From: Scandinavium lactucae
GTDB lineage: Bacteria > Pseudomonadota > Gammaproteobacteria > Enterobacterales > Enterobacteriaceae
DNA: 64,000 bases
Direction: 5' to 3'
NCBI RefSeq assembly: GCF_033843265.1
Contig: NZ_JAWXRD010000001.1
Location: 62,001-126,000, forward strand
The position numbers and the translations under genes were made by a program. The notes beneath the pieces are model-generated. The model worked only from the letters and a program-made list of their open reading frames with translations. It did not search any database and was not told where the DNA came from. Shown piece by piece: positions 1-8,200 of this stretch; position 1 is the stretch's first letter; the number at the start of each line of letters is the position of its first letter.

Positions 1-1071
1 CGCTTTTCCGTGGCGATGCAGCAGATAGTGGCTATTTGTCGCGCCATCGACCTCTCTGCCAAAGTGCTTATTCTCGACGAACCCACCGCCAGCCTCGATA
101 CCCAGGAAGTCGAGATGCTGTTTACCCTGATGCGCCAGCTGCGCGACCAGGGCGTCAGCCTGATTTTCGTCACCCACTTTCTGGATCAGGTTTACCAGGT
201 CAGCGACCGCATCACGGTGCTGCGTAACGGCAGTTTTGTCGGCTGCAAAGAAACCAACGCGCTACCGCAAATCGAGCTGGTCAAAATGATGCTGGGCCGC
301 GAGCTGGATAACAATGCCCTGCAACGCGCAGGCCGTACGCTATTGAGCGACAGGCCGGTGGCGGCGTTTAAAGGCTACGGCAAGAAAGGGGTCATCGAAC
401 CGTTCGATTTACAGGTGCGGCCAGGCGAAATTGTCGGGCTGGCGGGGCTGCTCGGCTCCGGGCGAACCGAAACGGCGGAAGTGATTTTCGGCATCAAGCC
501 TGCCGACAGCGGTAGTGCCGAAATCAAAGGCAAACCGCAAACGCTGCGTTCCCCGCATCGGGCCTCCTGTCTGGGCATCGGTTTTTGCCCGGAAGATCGT
601 AAAACCGACGGCATCATCGCTGCGGCGACGGTGCGCGAAAACATCATTCTGGCGCTACAGGCGCAGCGTGGCTGGCTGCGGCCAATCCCGCGGCGGGAGC
701 AAAACGAAATTGCCGAGCGCTTTATTCGCCAGTTAGGCATTCGCACCCCAAGTGCGGAACAGCCGATCGAATTTCTCTCCGGCGGCAATCAGCAAAAAGT
801 GTTGTTGTCCCGCTGGCTGCTGACCCGCCCGCAGTTCTTGATCCTCGACGAGCCGACCCGAGGGATCGACGTCGGGGCGCACGCGGAGATCATCCGCCTG
901 ATCGAAACGCTGTGCGCCGATGGCCTCGCGCTGCTGGTCATTTCCTCAGAGCTGGAAGAACTGGTGGGCTATGCGGATCGGGTGATTATTTTGCGCGATC
1001 GTAAACAGGTAGCCGAGATCCCGCTGGATGCCTTGTCGGTTCCCGCGATCATGAATGCTATTGCGGCATAA
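1..1071 (+). CDS. ytfR: Galactofuranose ABC transporter ATP-binding protein YtfR (5' end missing)
   Basis: This is the C-terminal part of a sugar ABC-transporter ATPase of the RbsA/MglA type with two nucleotide-binding domains. The frame is open at base 1 (R-F-S-V-A-M-Q-Q), so the start lies outside the window. Visible are Walker B of the first domain (LILDEPTASLD), then the second domain with a degenerate P-loop (GLLGSGRTE), the signature LSGGNQQKVLLSRW and Walker B LILDEPTRGIDVG. Two permease genes follow directly, in the order ytfR-ytfT-yjfF known from E. coli, where the system imports galactofuranose with the periplasmic binding protein YtfQ. YtfQ would lie just left of the window. Assignment to YtfR rests on this context plus similarity of the following permeases. 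Confidence 0.93.
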   Translation, partial: RFSVAMQQIVAICRAIDLSAKVLILDEPTASLDTQEVEMLFTLMRQLRDQGVSLIFVTHFLDQVYQVSDRITVLRNGSFVGCKETNALPQIELVKMMLGRELDNNALQRAGRTLLSDRPVAAFKGYGKKGVIEPFDLQVRPGEIVGLAGLLGSGRTETAEVIFGIKPADSGSAEIKGKPQTLRSPHRASCLGIGFCPEDRKTDGIIAAATVRENIILALQAQRGWLRPIPRREQNEIAERFIRQLGIRTPSAEQPIEFLSGGNQQKVLLSRWLLTRPQFLILDEPTRGIDVGAHAEIIRLIETLCADGLALLVISSELEELVGYADRVIILRDRKQVAEIPLDALSVPAIMNAIAA

Positions 1072-1081
1072 GGGGTACGAC

Positions 1082-2107
1082 GTGATGCCACAATCTCTCC
1101 CACAAACCGAGCGGCCTAAGCGCCGCTTCCGTTGGCCGACGGGGATGCCGCAAATCGCGGCGTTGATCCTTGTTCTGCTGGTCGACAGTATCGTGTCTCC
1201 GCATTTTTTCCAGGTGGTATTACAGGACGGACGGCTGTTTGGCAGCCCGATAGATATCCTTAACCGTGCGGCACCGGTCGCGCTGCTGGCTATCGGCATG
1301 ACGCTGGTTATCGCCACCGGCGGGATCGACCTCTCGGTCGGCGCGGTAATGGCGATTGCCGGAGCGACGGCGGCGTCGATGGAAGTCGCCGGACACAGCT
1401 TGCCGATGGTGATTCTGGCGGCACTGGCGACCGGGGTGCTGGCCGGGTTGTGGAACGGCATTCTGGTGGCAATCCTCAAGATCCAGCCGTTCGTGGCGAC
1501 CTTGATTTTGATGGTCGCCGGGCGCGGCGTGGCGCAGTTGATCACCGCCGGGCAAATCGTCACCTTCGATTCGGATGCTCTGGCCTGGTTTGGTAGCGGC
1601 AAGCTGTTACTGCTGCCGACGCCGATCATTATCGCCGTGGTCACGCTACTGGTGTTCTGGCTGTTCACCCGCAAAACGGCGCTGGGGATGTTCATCGAAG
1701 CGGTGGGGATTAACATCCGTGCCGCAAAAAACGCCGGGGTGAATACCCGTACCGTGGTGATGCTGACCTACGTGCTCAGCGGGGTGTGTGCCGCCATTGC
1801 GGGCATCATCGTGGCGGCGGATATTCGCGGGGCCGATGCCAACAACGCCGGACTGTGGCTGGAACTGGACGCCATTCTGGCGGTGGTGATCGGCGGCGGC
1901 TCGCTGATGGGCGGGCGCTTTAACTTGCTGCTGTCGGTGATTGGCGCGCTGATAATCCAGGGGATGAACACCGGCATTCTGCTGTCGGGCTTCCAGCCGG
2001 AGCTGAATCAGGTGGTGAAAGCGGTGGTGGTGCTGTGCGTGCTGGTGGTCCAGTCGCCGCGCTTTATCGGTCTACTGAAAGGAGTGCGCGGCCATGATAA
2101 AACGTAA
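1082..2107 (+). CDS. ytfT: Galactofuranose ABC transporter permease YtfT
   Basis: Inner-membrane permease of the RbsC-like family, 341 aa counted from GTG at 1082. The product begins M-M-P-Q-S-L-P and matches the E. coli YtfT pattern almost throughout, for example IDILNRAAPVALLAIGMTL and GGIDLSVGAVMAIAGA. An AGGGGT Shine-Dalgarno at 1071-1076 supports 1082 or the ATG at 1085; an in-frame ATG at 1055 inside ytfR is unlikely. It forms the membrane channel with YjfF, energised by YtfR. The 3' end overlaps yjfF by 14 bases, which suggests translational coupling. Confidence 0.95.
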   Translation: MMPQSLPQTERPKRRFRWPTGMPQIAALILVLLVDSIVSPHFFQVVLQDGRLFGSPIDILNRAAPVALLAIGMTLVIATGGIDLSVGAVMAIAGATAASMEVAGHSLPMVILAALATGVLAGLWNGILVAILKIQPFVATLILMVAGRGVAQLITAGQIVTFDSDALAWFGSGKLLLLPTPIIIAVVTLLVFWLFTRKTALGMFIEAVGINIRAAKNAGVNTRTVVMLTYVLSGVCAAIAGIIVAADIRGADANNAGLWLELDAILAVVIGGGSLMGGRFNLLLSVIGALIIQGMNTGILLSGFQPELNQVVKAVVVLCVLVVQSPRFIGLLKGVRGHDKT

Positions 2108-3095
2108 TTTACCGCTGATGATCACCCTCGGGGTGTTTATCCTCGGCTATCTCTATTGCCTCACGCAGTTCCCCGGCTTCGCCTCGACCCGCGTGATTTG
2201 CAACATCCTGACCGATAACGCATTTCTCGGCATCATCGCCGTCGGCATGACCTTTGTGATCCTCTCGGGCGGTATTGATTTGTCGGTCGGGTCGGTGATC
2301 GCCTTTACCGGCGTCTTTCTCGCCAAAGCGATCGGCTTCTGGGGGCTGTCGCCGCTGGTGGCATTCCCGTTGGTGCTGCTGATGGGCTGCGCCTTCGGCG
2401 CGTTTATGGGCTTGCTTATCGACGCGCTGAAAATCCCGGCGTTCATCATCACCCTGGCCGGGATGTTTTTCCTGCGCGGCGTCAGCTACCTGGTGTCCGA
2501 AGAGTCGATTCCGATTAACCACCCCATTTACGACTCGCTGTCCGATATGGCGTGGATGATCCCCGGCGGCGGACGGCTTAGCGCCATGGGCCTGCTGATG
2601 CTGCTGGTGGTGGTCGCCGGGATGTTTGTCGCGCATCGCACGCGGTTCGGCAATCAGGTGTATGCCATCGGCGGCAGCGCGGTGTCGGCCAACCTGATGG
2701 GGATTTCTACCCGCAGCACCACCATTCGGATTTATATGCTGTCGACGGGCCTGGCGACCCTCGCCGGAATTGTCTTCTCAGTCTATACCCAGGCGGGTTA
2801 CGCGCTGGCTGGAATGGGCGTGGAACTGGACGCGATTGCCTCGGTGGTGATTGGCGGCACGCTGCTGAGCGGTGGGGTGGGTACGGTACTGGGCACGCTG
2901 TTCGGGGTCGGTATTCAGGGGCTGATTCAGACCTACATCAACTTCGACGGGACGCTCAGTTCATGGTGGACCAAAATCGCTATCGGCATTTTGTTGTTCA
3001 TCTTTATCGCCCTGCAACGCGGCCTGATTGTGCTGTGGGAGAACCGTCAGAGCTCGCCGGTCACCCGTATCGCCCCAGCCATCACAAAGCAATAA
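2094..3095 (+). CDS. yjfF: Galactofuranose ABC transporter permease YjfF
   Basis: Second inner-membrane permease of the galactofuranose transporter, 333 aa, the usual family length. The N-terminus MIKRNLPLMITLGVFILGYL and the conserved GGIDLSVGSVIAFTG segment identify it. It belongs to the same permease family as YtfT and is expected to pair with it as a heterodimer. It starts inside the last codons of ytfT and is the last gene of the operon. The next gene, 85 bases on, has its own sigma-28 type promoter. Confidence 0.95.
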   Translation: MIKRNLPLMITLGVFILGYLYCLTQFPGFASTRVICNILTDNAFLGIIAVGMTFVILSGGIDLSVGSVIAFTGVFLAKAIGFWGLSPLVAFPLVLLMGCAFGAFMGLLIDALKIPAFIITLAGMFFLRGVSYLVSEESIPINHPIYDSLSDMAWMIPGGGRLSAMGLLMLLVVVAGMFVAHRTRFGNQVYAIGGSAVSANLMGISTRSTTIRIYMLSTGLATLAGIVFSVYTQAGYALAGMGVELDAIASVVIGGTLLSGGVGTVLGTLFGVGIQGLIQTYINFDGTLSSWWTKIAIGILLFIFIALQRGLIVLWENRQSSPVTRIAPAITKQ

Positions 3096-3107
3096 CACCC
3101 TGAACCC

Positions 3108-3134
3108 TAATGTTTTTCCGGTAGCAGCCGATAC
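3108..3134 (+). promoter_or_regulatory. Sigma-28 (FliA) promoter of the chemoreceptor gene
   Basis: TAATGTTT (3108-3115), 11 bases, GCCGATAC (3127-3134). The enterobacterial FliA consensus is TAAAGTTT-N11-GCCGATAA, so each half matches 7 of 8 with exact spacing. It lies 45 bases upstream of the chemoreceptor start and places that gene in the flagellar class 3 regulon. Confidence 0.85.
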
Positions 3135-3179
3135 TTTTTGTTTACGCCCAAACGTCGCTTTGCTACCGGGAATGACATC

Positions 3180-4748
3180 ATGCTTAAACAGCTTTCAATC
3201 CGTACCGGCCTGCTTTCTTTACTGGCCGTGATGACCCTCCTTCTGCTGCTGGTCAGCGGGATTGGTATTTACGCTCTCAACCAAAGTTCGACCTCTCTCA
3301 CGCGCATCAATCATCTTCAGGGTCAGCAGTTAGTGCAGCTCAACAAGGGCTACACCCTGATCCTGCGGGCGCGCAATGAAGCGGGGCAGGCTGTGCGACT
3401 GATGGAAATCGGTATGCTCGACGACGCGGCGAAATCAGTGCAGAACATCAATCGTGAAGCGGCGACGGCACAGAAAACGCTGTCGAACGTCATTGCCTCG
3501 AAAATCGATGACAAGCAGGGTTCGCAGCTGCTGGCGCAGGTGGCAAAAAGCTATGCTGCCTATAATAAACAGGGCATCACCCCGATGCTGACGGCGTTGA
3601 ATCAGCAGAGCGCAGACAGCTATTACGACCTGCTGGAAAACCATTTGATCCCGGTTTCTCGTCAGTTTGATAACGACATGCAGGCCTTCCAGGCGTGGGT
3701 GGACACCCGTGGCCAGGCGGAAGTGCAGGTGGTCCACAGCAGTAAAAACCGGGTGATGACGCTGATGGTTATCGCCATTCTGCTGACCGCTGGCGTGATT
3801 GTGCTGGCCTGGCTGGCGCTGCGTCATATGCTGCTCAAGCCGCTGAATACGGCGATTGTACAGCTTGAACAGGTGGCGGCAGGCAATCTGACGCACAGCG
3901 TGAATGCGCCGGTGAGTCAGGAAATCAATCGGCTGAACGCGGCGATAAGCGAAATGCGGCAGTCGCTGATGGATTCGGTATTGCGGGTGCGCGATGCCAG
4001 CTCGCAGATTGATATTGGCAGCCGCGAGCTGACCGCAGGTAACAACAATCTGGCGCAGCGCACTGAATCGACGGCCACCTCGCTGGAGCAGACCGCAGCC
4101 AGCATGGAACAAATAACCGCCACGGTGAAACAGAACGCCGACAATGCGGAACAGGCGCACCAGCTGGCGAAAACGGTGTCTGACACCGCCGATCGCGGCA
4201 GCGAAATGGTGTGCTATGTGATTGAGAAGATGCGCGATATTTCCGGCAGTTCGAGCCGGATCGGCGATATCCTTAGCGTTATCGACGGGATTGCTTTCCA
4301 GACCAATATTCTGGCCCTCAACGCCTCGGTAGAAGCGGCGCGTGCCGGTGAACAAGGCCGTGGATTCGCGGTGGTAGCAGGTGAAGTGCGTAATCTGGCC
4401 AGCCGCAGTGCCGATGCCGCGAAAGAGATTCGCCAGTTGATCAGTGCCTCACAAACGCACGTCAGCGAAGGCAGCGACCTGGCGCAGCAGGCCGGGGAAA
4501 CGATGGATGAAATCGCCTCCGAAGTGATGCGCATGACCAGGCTGATGCGTGAGATTGCCAGCGCATCGCAGGAACAAAGTCGCGGTATCGAGCAGGTCAA
4601 TATTGCGGTGATTCAAATGGATGAAACCGCGCAGCAGAACGCGGCGCTGGTACAGCAATCTTCCGCCGCAACCCGTTCGCTGGAAGCGCAGTCCCGCGAG
4701 CTGATGGAAGCGATGGCGTCGTTCAGATTGCAGCGTCAGGCGGCGTAG
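3180..4748 (+). CDS. Methyl-accepting chemotaxis protein (Tar/Tsr-type topology)
   Basis: Transmembrane chemoreceptor, 522 aa from ATG at 3180 (GGGA about 8 bases upstream). Order of parts: cytoplasmic N-tip, TM1 about residues 10-30 (LLAVMTLLLLLVSGIGIYAL), periplasmic four-helix sensor domain about 35-190, TM2 about 192-215, HAMP, then the signalling coiled coil with the conserved hairpin tip IAFQTNILALNASVEAARAG and GFAVVAGEVRNLASRSA. It should signal through CheA/CheW. The C-terminus ends FRLQRQAA and lacks the NWETF-type pentapeptide that tethers CheR in high-abundance receptors, so it resembles minor receptors. The ligand cannot be read from sequence. E. coli has no receptor gene here; position behind the galactofuranose transporter might hint at a sugar-related stimulus, but that is speculation. 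Confidence 0.9.
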   Translation: MLKQLSIRTGLLSLLAVMTLLLLLVSGIGIYALNQSSTSLTRINHLQGQQLVQLNKGYTLILRARNEAGQAVRLMEIGMLDDAAKSVQNINREAATAQKTLSNVIASKIDDKQGSQLLAQVAKSYAAYNKQGITPMLTALNQQSADSYYDLLENHLIPVSRQFDNDMQAFQAWVDTRGQAEVQVVHSSKNRVMTLMVIAILLTAGVIVLAWLALRHMLLKPLNTAIVQLEQVAAGNLTHSVNAPVSQEINRLNAAISEMRQSLMDSVLRVRDASSQIDIGSRELTAGNNNLAQRTESTATSLEQTAASMEQITATVKQNADNAEQAHQLAKTVSDTADRGSEMVCYVIEKMRDISGSSSRIGDILSVIDGIAFQTNILALNASVEAARAGEQGRGFAVVAGEVRNLASRSADAAKEIRQLISASQTHVSEGSDLAQQAGETMDEIASEVMRMTRLMREIASASQEQSRGIEQVNIAVIQMDETAQQNAALVQQSSAATRSLEAQSRELMEAMASFRLQRQAA

Positions 4749-4829
4749 GCGGGATCCGCTGGTCTGGGTGGAATGGTTCCGTTCACAAATGTTTAGCCGG
4801 TTTCGCAACCCGTGCGGAACGTGAACCGG

Positions 4830-4856
4830 GTAAGGGGAGCATCACGTTCCCCTTAC
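4830..4856. terminator. Hairpin between mcp and fbp 3' ends
   Basis: GTAAGGGGA / TCCCCTTAC, a perfect 9-bp stem with a 9-base loop, lies between two convergent genes. There is no strong T-run. It may act as a bidirectional terminator or be a mobile intergenic palindrome. Confidence 0.45.
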
Positions 4857-4919
4857 TCCGTGGGAGAGGGCATCCGGCAATACGACTCTCAAATAATTGC
4901 TGTCGGCAATGCGTTTACA

Positions 4920-5918
4920 TTACGCCTCAGGGAACTCGCGAATTAAACGTTCCACATCGTCAACCATATGCTCGTTGCCGACGAAGAACGGACGGCGCTG
5001 GTGCAGCGTCTCCGGCATAATATCCAGAATGCGCTCTTTACCGTCGCTGGCTTTGCCGCCTGCCTGTTCGGCGAGGAACGCCATCGGGTTGCACTCGTAC
5101 AGTAAACGCAGCTTACCTTGCGGGTGGCTGGCGGTGCTTGGGTAGAGATAAATCCCGCCTTTCAACAGGTTGCGGTGGAAATCCGCCACCAGAGAACCGA
5201 TATAGCGCGAGGTGTATGGGCGTTGGGTGTTCTTATCTTCTTCCTGACAAAACTTGAGATACTTCTTCACGCCCATCGGGAATTTGATGTAGTTACCTTC
5301 GTTGATCGAATAAGTATTGCCCTTGGCCGGGAAACGCATACGTTCCTGACTCAGGCAGAACACGCCGAGCGACGGGTCGTAGGTGAAGGCATGCACGCCG
5401 CATCCGGTGGTGTACACCAGCATGGTTGATGAGCCGTATACCACATATCCGGCTGCAACCTGTTTGTTGCCCGGCTGCAGGAAATCTTCTTCGGTGACCG
5501 GCGTGCCAACGGGCGTGACGCGACGGTAGATAGAGAAGATCGTGCCGACGGAGACGTTCACGTCAATGTTGGACGAGCCGTCGAGTGGGTCCATCAACAC
5601 CACGTATTTGGCGTGCTCACAGCCGTCGAAGACCACAATTTCATCTTCTTCTTCGGAGGCAATCCCCGCCACGATGTCACGGGCTTTCAGGGCGGCTTTC
5701 AGCTTTTCATTGGCGAACAGGTCCAGCTTCTGCTGCGTTTCGCCCTGAATGTTTTCAGCCCCGCTGGCACCCAGGATATCGACCAGACCGGCCTTATTGA
5801 TATCGCGGTGGATGATCTTCGCGCCGAGCTTTATTGCCGACAGCAAAGCAGTGAGCTCCCCGGTCGCATGAGAAAACTCGTGCTGCTTTTCGACAATAAA
5901 TTCACCTAACGTTTTCAT
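4920..5918 (-). CDS. fbp: Fructose-1,6-bisphosphatase class 1
   Basis: Gluconeogenic enzyme that hydrolyses fructose-1,6-bisphosphate to fructose-6-phosphate in the cytosol. 332 aa, the normal class 1 length, starting MKTLGEFIVEKQHEFSHATG. The metal-binding motif VVLMDPLDGSSNIDVNVSVGTIFSIY, here described by its core DPLDGSSN, and the substrate-site region YECNPMAFLAEQAGGKASDG are intact. It is a single-gene unit, divergent from mpl and convergent with the chemoreceptor gene, as in E. coli apart from the extra receptor. Confidence 0.98.
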   Translation of the reverse strand: MKTLGEFIVEKQHEFSHATGELTALLSAIKLGAKIIHRDINKAGLVDILGASGAENIQGETQQKLDLFANEKLKAALKARDIVAGIASEEEDEIVVFDGCEHAKYVVLMDPLDGSSNIDVNVSVGTIFSIYRRVTPVGTPVTEEDFLQPGNKQVAAGYVVYGSSTMLVYTTGCGVHAFTYDPSLGVFCLSQERMRFPAKGNTYSINEGNYIKFPMGVKKYLKFCQEEDKNTQRPYTSRYIGSLVADFHRNLLKGGIYLYPSTASHPQGKLRLLYECNPMAFLAEQAGGKASDGKERILDIMPETLHQRRPFFVGNEHMVDDVERLIREFPEA

Positions 5919-6098
5919 AACACTTTCCCTGCATTTGATGTTGAGTAAAGCGGTTAATGTCCAACAATCTTAACAAACATTCAAAATGCAGCGTAATGGT
6001 GAATCGCGCCAGCTAAATACGGAATTAACCGAAATGCGTTTCTCTGCTCGCTCACAAGAGGGTAAAATGCGCGGCTGATGAGAGAGGAACAGTGACGT

Positions 6099-7472
6099 AT
6101 GCGCATTCATATTTTGGGGATTTGTGGCACTTTTATGGGCGGTCTGGCGATGCTGGCGCGTTCTCTTGGCCATGAAGTGACCGGTTCGGACGCCAATGTG
6201 TATCCGCCGATGAGCACCCTGCTGGAAGAGCAGGGCATTGACCTGATTCAAGGTTATGACGCGAGTCAGCTCGAGCCGCAGCCGGATTTAGTGATCATCG
6301 GCAACGCCATGACCCGCGGCAATCCGTGTGTCGAAGCGGTGCTTGAGAAAAACATTCCATACCTGTCTGGCCCACAGTGGCTGCACGATTTCGTGCTGCG
6401 CGACCGCTGGGTCGTCGCCGTGGCAGGCACGCACGGTAAAACCACTACCGCAGGCATGGCGACGTGGATCCTCGAAGCCTGTGGCTATAAGCCTGGCTTT
6501 GTGATCGGCGGCGTGCCGGGTAACTTCGAGGTCTCAGCGCGTCTGGGTGACAGCCCGTTCTTCGTCATTGAAGCCGACGAATATGATTGCGCCTTCTTCG
6601 ACAAGCGCTCTAAATTCGTTCACTACTGCCCGCGCACGCTGATCCTCAACAACCTTGAGTTCGATCACGCTGATATCTTTGACGATCTGAAAGCGATTCA
6701 AAAACAGTTCCATCACCTGGTGCGTATCGTGCCGGGCCAGGGGCGGATCATCTCGCCGGAAAACGACGTCAATCTGAAGCAAACCCTGGCGATGGGCTGC
6801 TGGAGCGAACAAGAGCTGGTGGGCGAGCAGGGCCACTGGCAGGCGAAGAAAATCACCCCTGATGCCGCAGAGTGGGAAGTGTGGCTCGACGGTGAAAAAG
6901 TCGGTCAGGTGAAATGGGGCCTGGTGGGCGAACACAACATGCATAACGGGCTGATGGCGATTGCCGCCGCGCGTCATGTGGGGGTGAAACCGGCCGATGC
7001 CGCCGACGCGCTGGGTTCGTTCGTCAACGCCCGTCGCCGTCTGGAACTGCGCGGTGAAGCGCATGGCGTTACGGTGTATGACGATTTCGCGCATCACCCG
7101 ACCGCCATCCTTGCCACGTTACAGGCGCTGCGGGGCAAAGTGGGTGGAACGGCGCGCATTCTGGCCGTGCTGGAACCGCGCTCGAACACCATGAAAATGG
7201 GCATCTGCAAGGACGACTTAGCGCCGTCGCTGGGACGTGCGGATGAAGTGTTCTTGTTACAGCCGCAGCATATTCCGTGGCAGGTTGCCGAAGTCGCAGA
7301 AGCCTGTATTCAGCCTGCGCACTGGAGCGCTGACGTGGATACGCTGGTGGATATGATTGTTAAAGCAGCACACCCGGGCGATCACATTCTGGTGATGAGC
7401 AACGGTGGCTTTGGCGGGATTCATCAGAAACTGCTGGATAAGCTGGCGAAAAAAGCGGAAGCGGTAGAGTAA
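6099..7472 (+). CDS. mpl: UDP-N-acetylmuramate:L-Ala-gamma-D-Glu-meso-DAP ligase
   Basis: Murein-recycling ligase that joins recovered tripeptide to UDP-MurNAc in the cytosol. 457 aa, starting MRIHILGICGTFMGG. It has the Mur-ligase order: N-terminal UDP-MurNAc domain, central ATPase with P-loop GTHGKTT at residues 110-116, and C-terminal ligand domain (FAHHPTAI, LEPRSNTM). It is divergent from fbp with about 180 bases between them and convergent with darP across a REP pair. Confidence 0.97.
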   Translation: MRIHILGICGTFMGGLAMLARSLGHEVTGSDANVYPPMSTLLEEQGIDLIQGYDASQLEPQPDLVIIGNAMTRGNPCVEAVLEKNIPYLSGPQWLHDFVLRDRWVVAVAGTHGKTTTAGMATWILEACGYKPGFVIGGVPGNFEVSARLGDSPFFVIEADEYDCAFFDKRSKFVHYCPRTLILNNLEFDHADIFDDLKAIQKQFHHLVRIVPGQGRIISPENDVNLKQTLAMGCWSEQELVGEQGHWQAKKITPDAAEWEVWLDGEKVGQVKWGLVGEHNMHNGLMAIAAARHVGVKPADAADALGSFVNARRRLELRGEAHGVTVYDDFAHHPTAILATLQALRGKVGGTARILAVLEPRSNTMKMGICKDDLAPSLGRADEVFLLQPQHIPWQVAEVAEACIQPAHWSADVDTLVDMIVKAAHPGDHILVMSNGGFGGIHQKLLDKLAKKAEAVE

Positions 7473-7479
7473 CCCACGC

Positions 7480-7545
7480 GCCCGGTGGCGCTTTGCCTAC
7501 CGGGCCTACAGCATCGTAGGCCGGATAAGCGCAGCGCCATCCGGC
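7480..7545. repeat. REP pair (BIME-like) between mpl and darP
   Basis: Two GC-rich palindromes in opposite orientation, 7480-7509 (GCCCGGTGGCG...CTACCGGGC) and 7516-7545 (GTAGGCCGGATAAGCGCAGC...CCGGC), fill the gap between the 3' ends of two convergent genes. The pattern matches enterobacterial REP units. Confidence 0.85.
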
Positions 7546-7551
7546 AATGAC

Positions 7552-8106
7552 TTAGTCGGCGTTTTCTGCCAGTTCACGCAGATACTGGAAGATCAGACGA
7601 GAGGATTTCGGCGGCTTATTGCCTTCTTTCTCTTTCTTCGCATTACGAATAAGCGAACGCAGCTGCTGACGGTCAGCATCCGGCCACAGATTCAGTACTT
7701 CCGCGACCACATCATCCCCTTCATCGACCAGACGATCGCGCAGTTGTTCCAGTTTATGGAACAGCGCAACCTGCTGGTTATGACGGTTCTTCAGCTTATC
7801 GAGCGCCTGACGAATCGGCTCCACGTCACGCTGACGCAGCATTTTACCGATCAGCTGCATCTGGCGACGGCGGCCTTCTTTCTTGATTTTCTGCGCCAGT
7901 TCAACGGCGGCACGCAGGTCTTCATCCAGCGGGATTTTGTCGAGCGCGTTTTTACCCAGCTCAACGATTTCGGCCCCGAGGTCTTTTAACTCCTCGGCAT
8001 CGCGTTTAATTTCACTTTTGCTGACCCAGATGATTTCATCATCTTCATCGTCGATCTCGTCATCACCGGGCACGTCGTCGAGCCAGTCTTCGGGCTGCTT
8101 TGTCAT
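7552..8106 (-). CDS. darP: Ribosome biogenesis factor DarP (YjgA)
   Basis: 184-aa acidic, highly charged helical protein of the YjgA/DarP family (DUF615). In E. coli it associates with late 50S ribosomal precursors and promotes maturation of the peptidyl-transferase centre. The N-terminus is very acidic (MTKQPEDWLDDVPGDDEIDDED) and is followed by the conserved WVSKSEIKRDAEELKDLG block; the C-terminus carries KSSRLIFQYLRELAE. It is a single-gene unit, divergent from pmbA. Confidence 0.95.
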   Translation of the reverse strand: MTKQPEDWLDDVPGDDEIDDEDDEIIWVSKSEIKRDAEELKDLGAEIVELGKNALDKIPLDEDLRAAVELAQKIKKEGRRRQMQLIGKMLRQRDVEPIRQALDKLKNRHNQQVALFHKLEQLRDRLVDEGDDVVAEVLNLWPDADRQQLRSLIRNAKKEKEGNKPPKSSRLIFQYLRELAENAD

Positions 8107-8200
8107 CTCAGGCTCCTAAAAAAAGAGATCCATATTAACAGTTTCGGTACGCACTGAAAAACGGTTCTCTGTTAGACTTCAATAAACTCCTTTCTACATT

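Noticed and set aside
3118..3169. Inverted repeat CCGGTAGCA/TGCTACCGG as an RNA regulatory hairpin of the chemoreceptor mRNA
   Set aside because: The left arm lies upstream of the predicted transcription start, so it cannot fold in the mRNA; it is kept only as a DNA-level observation.
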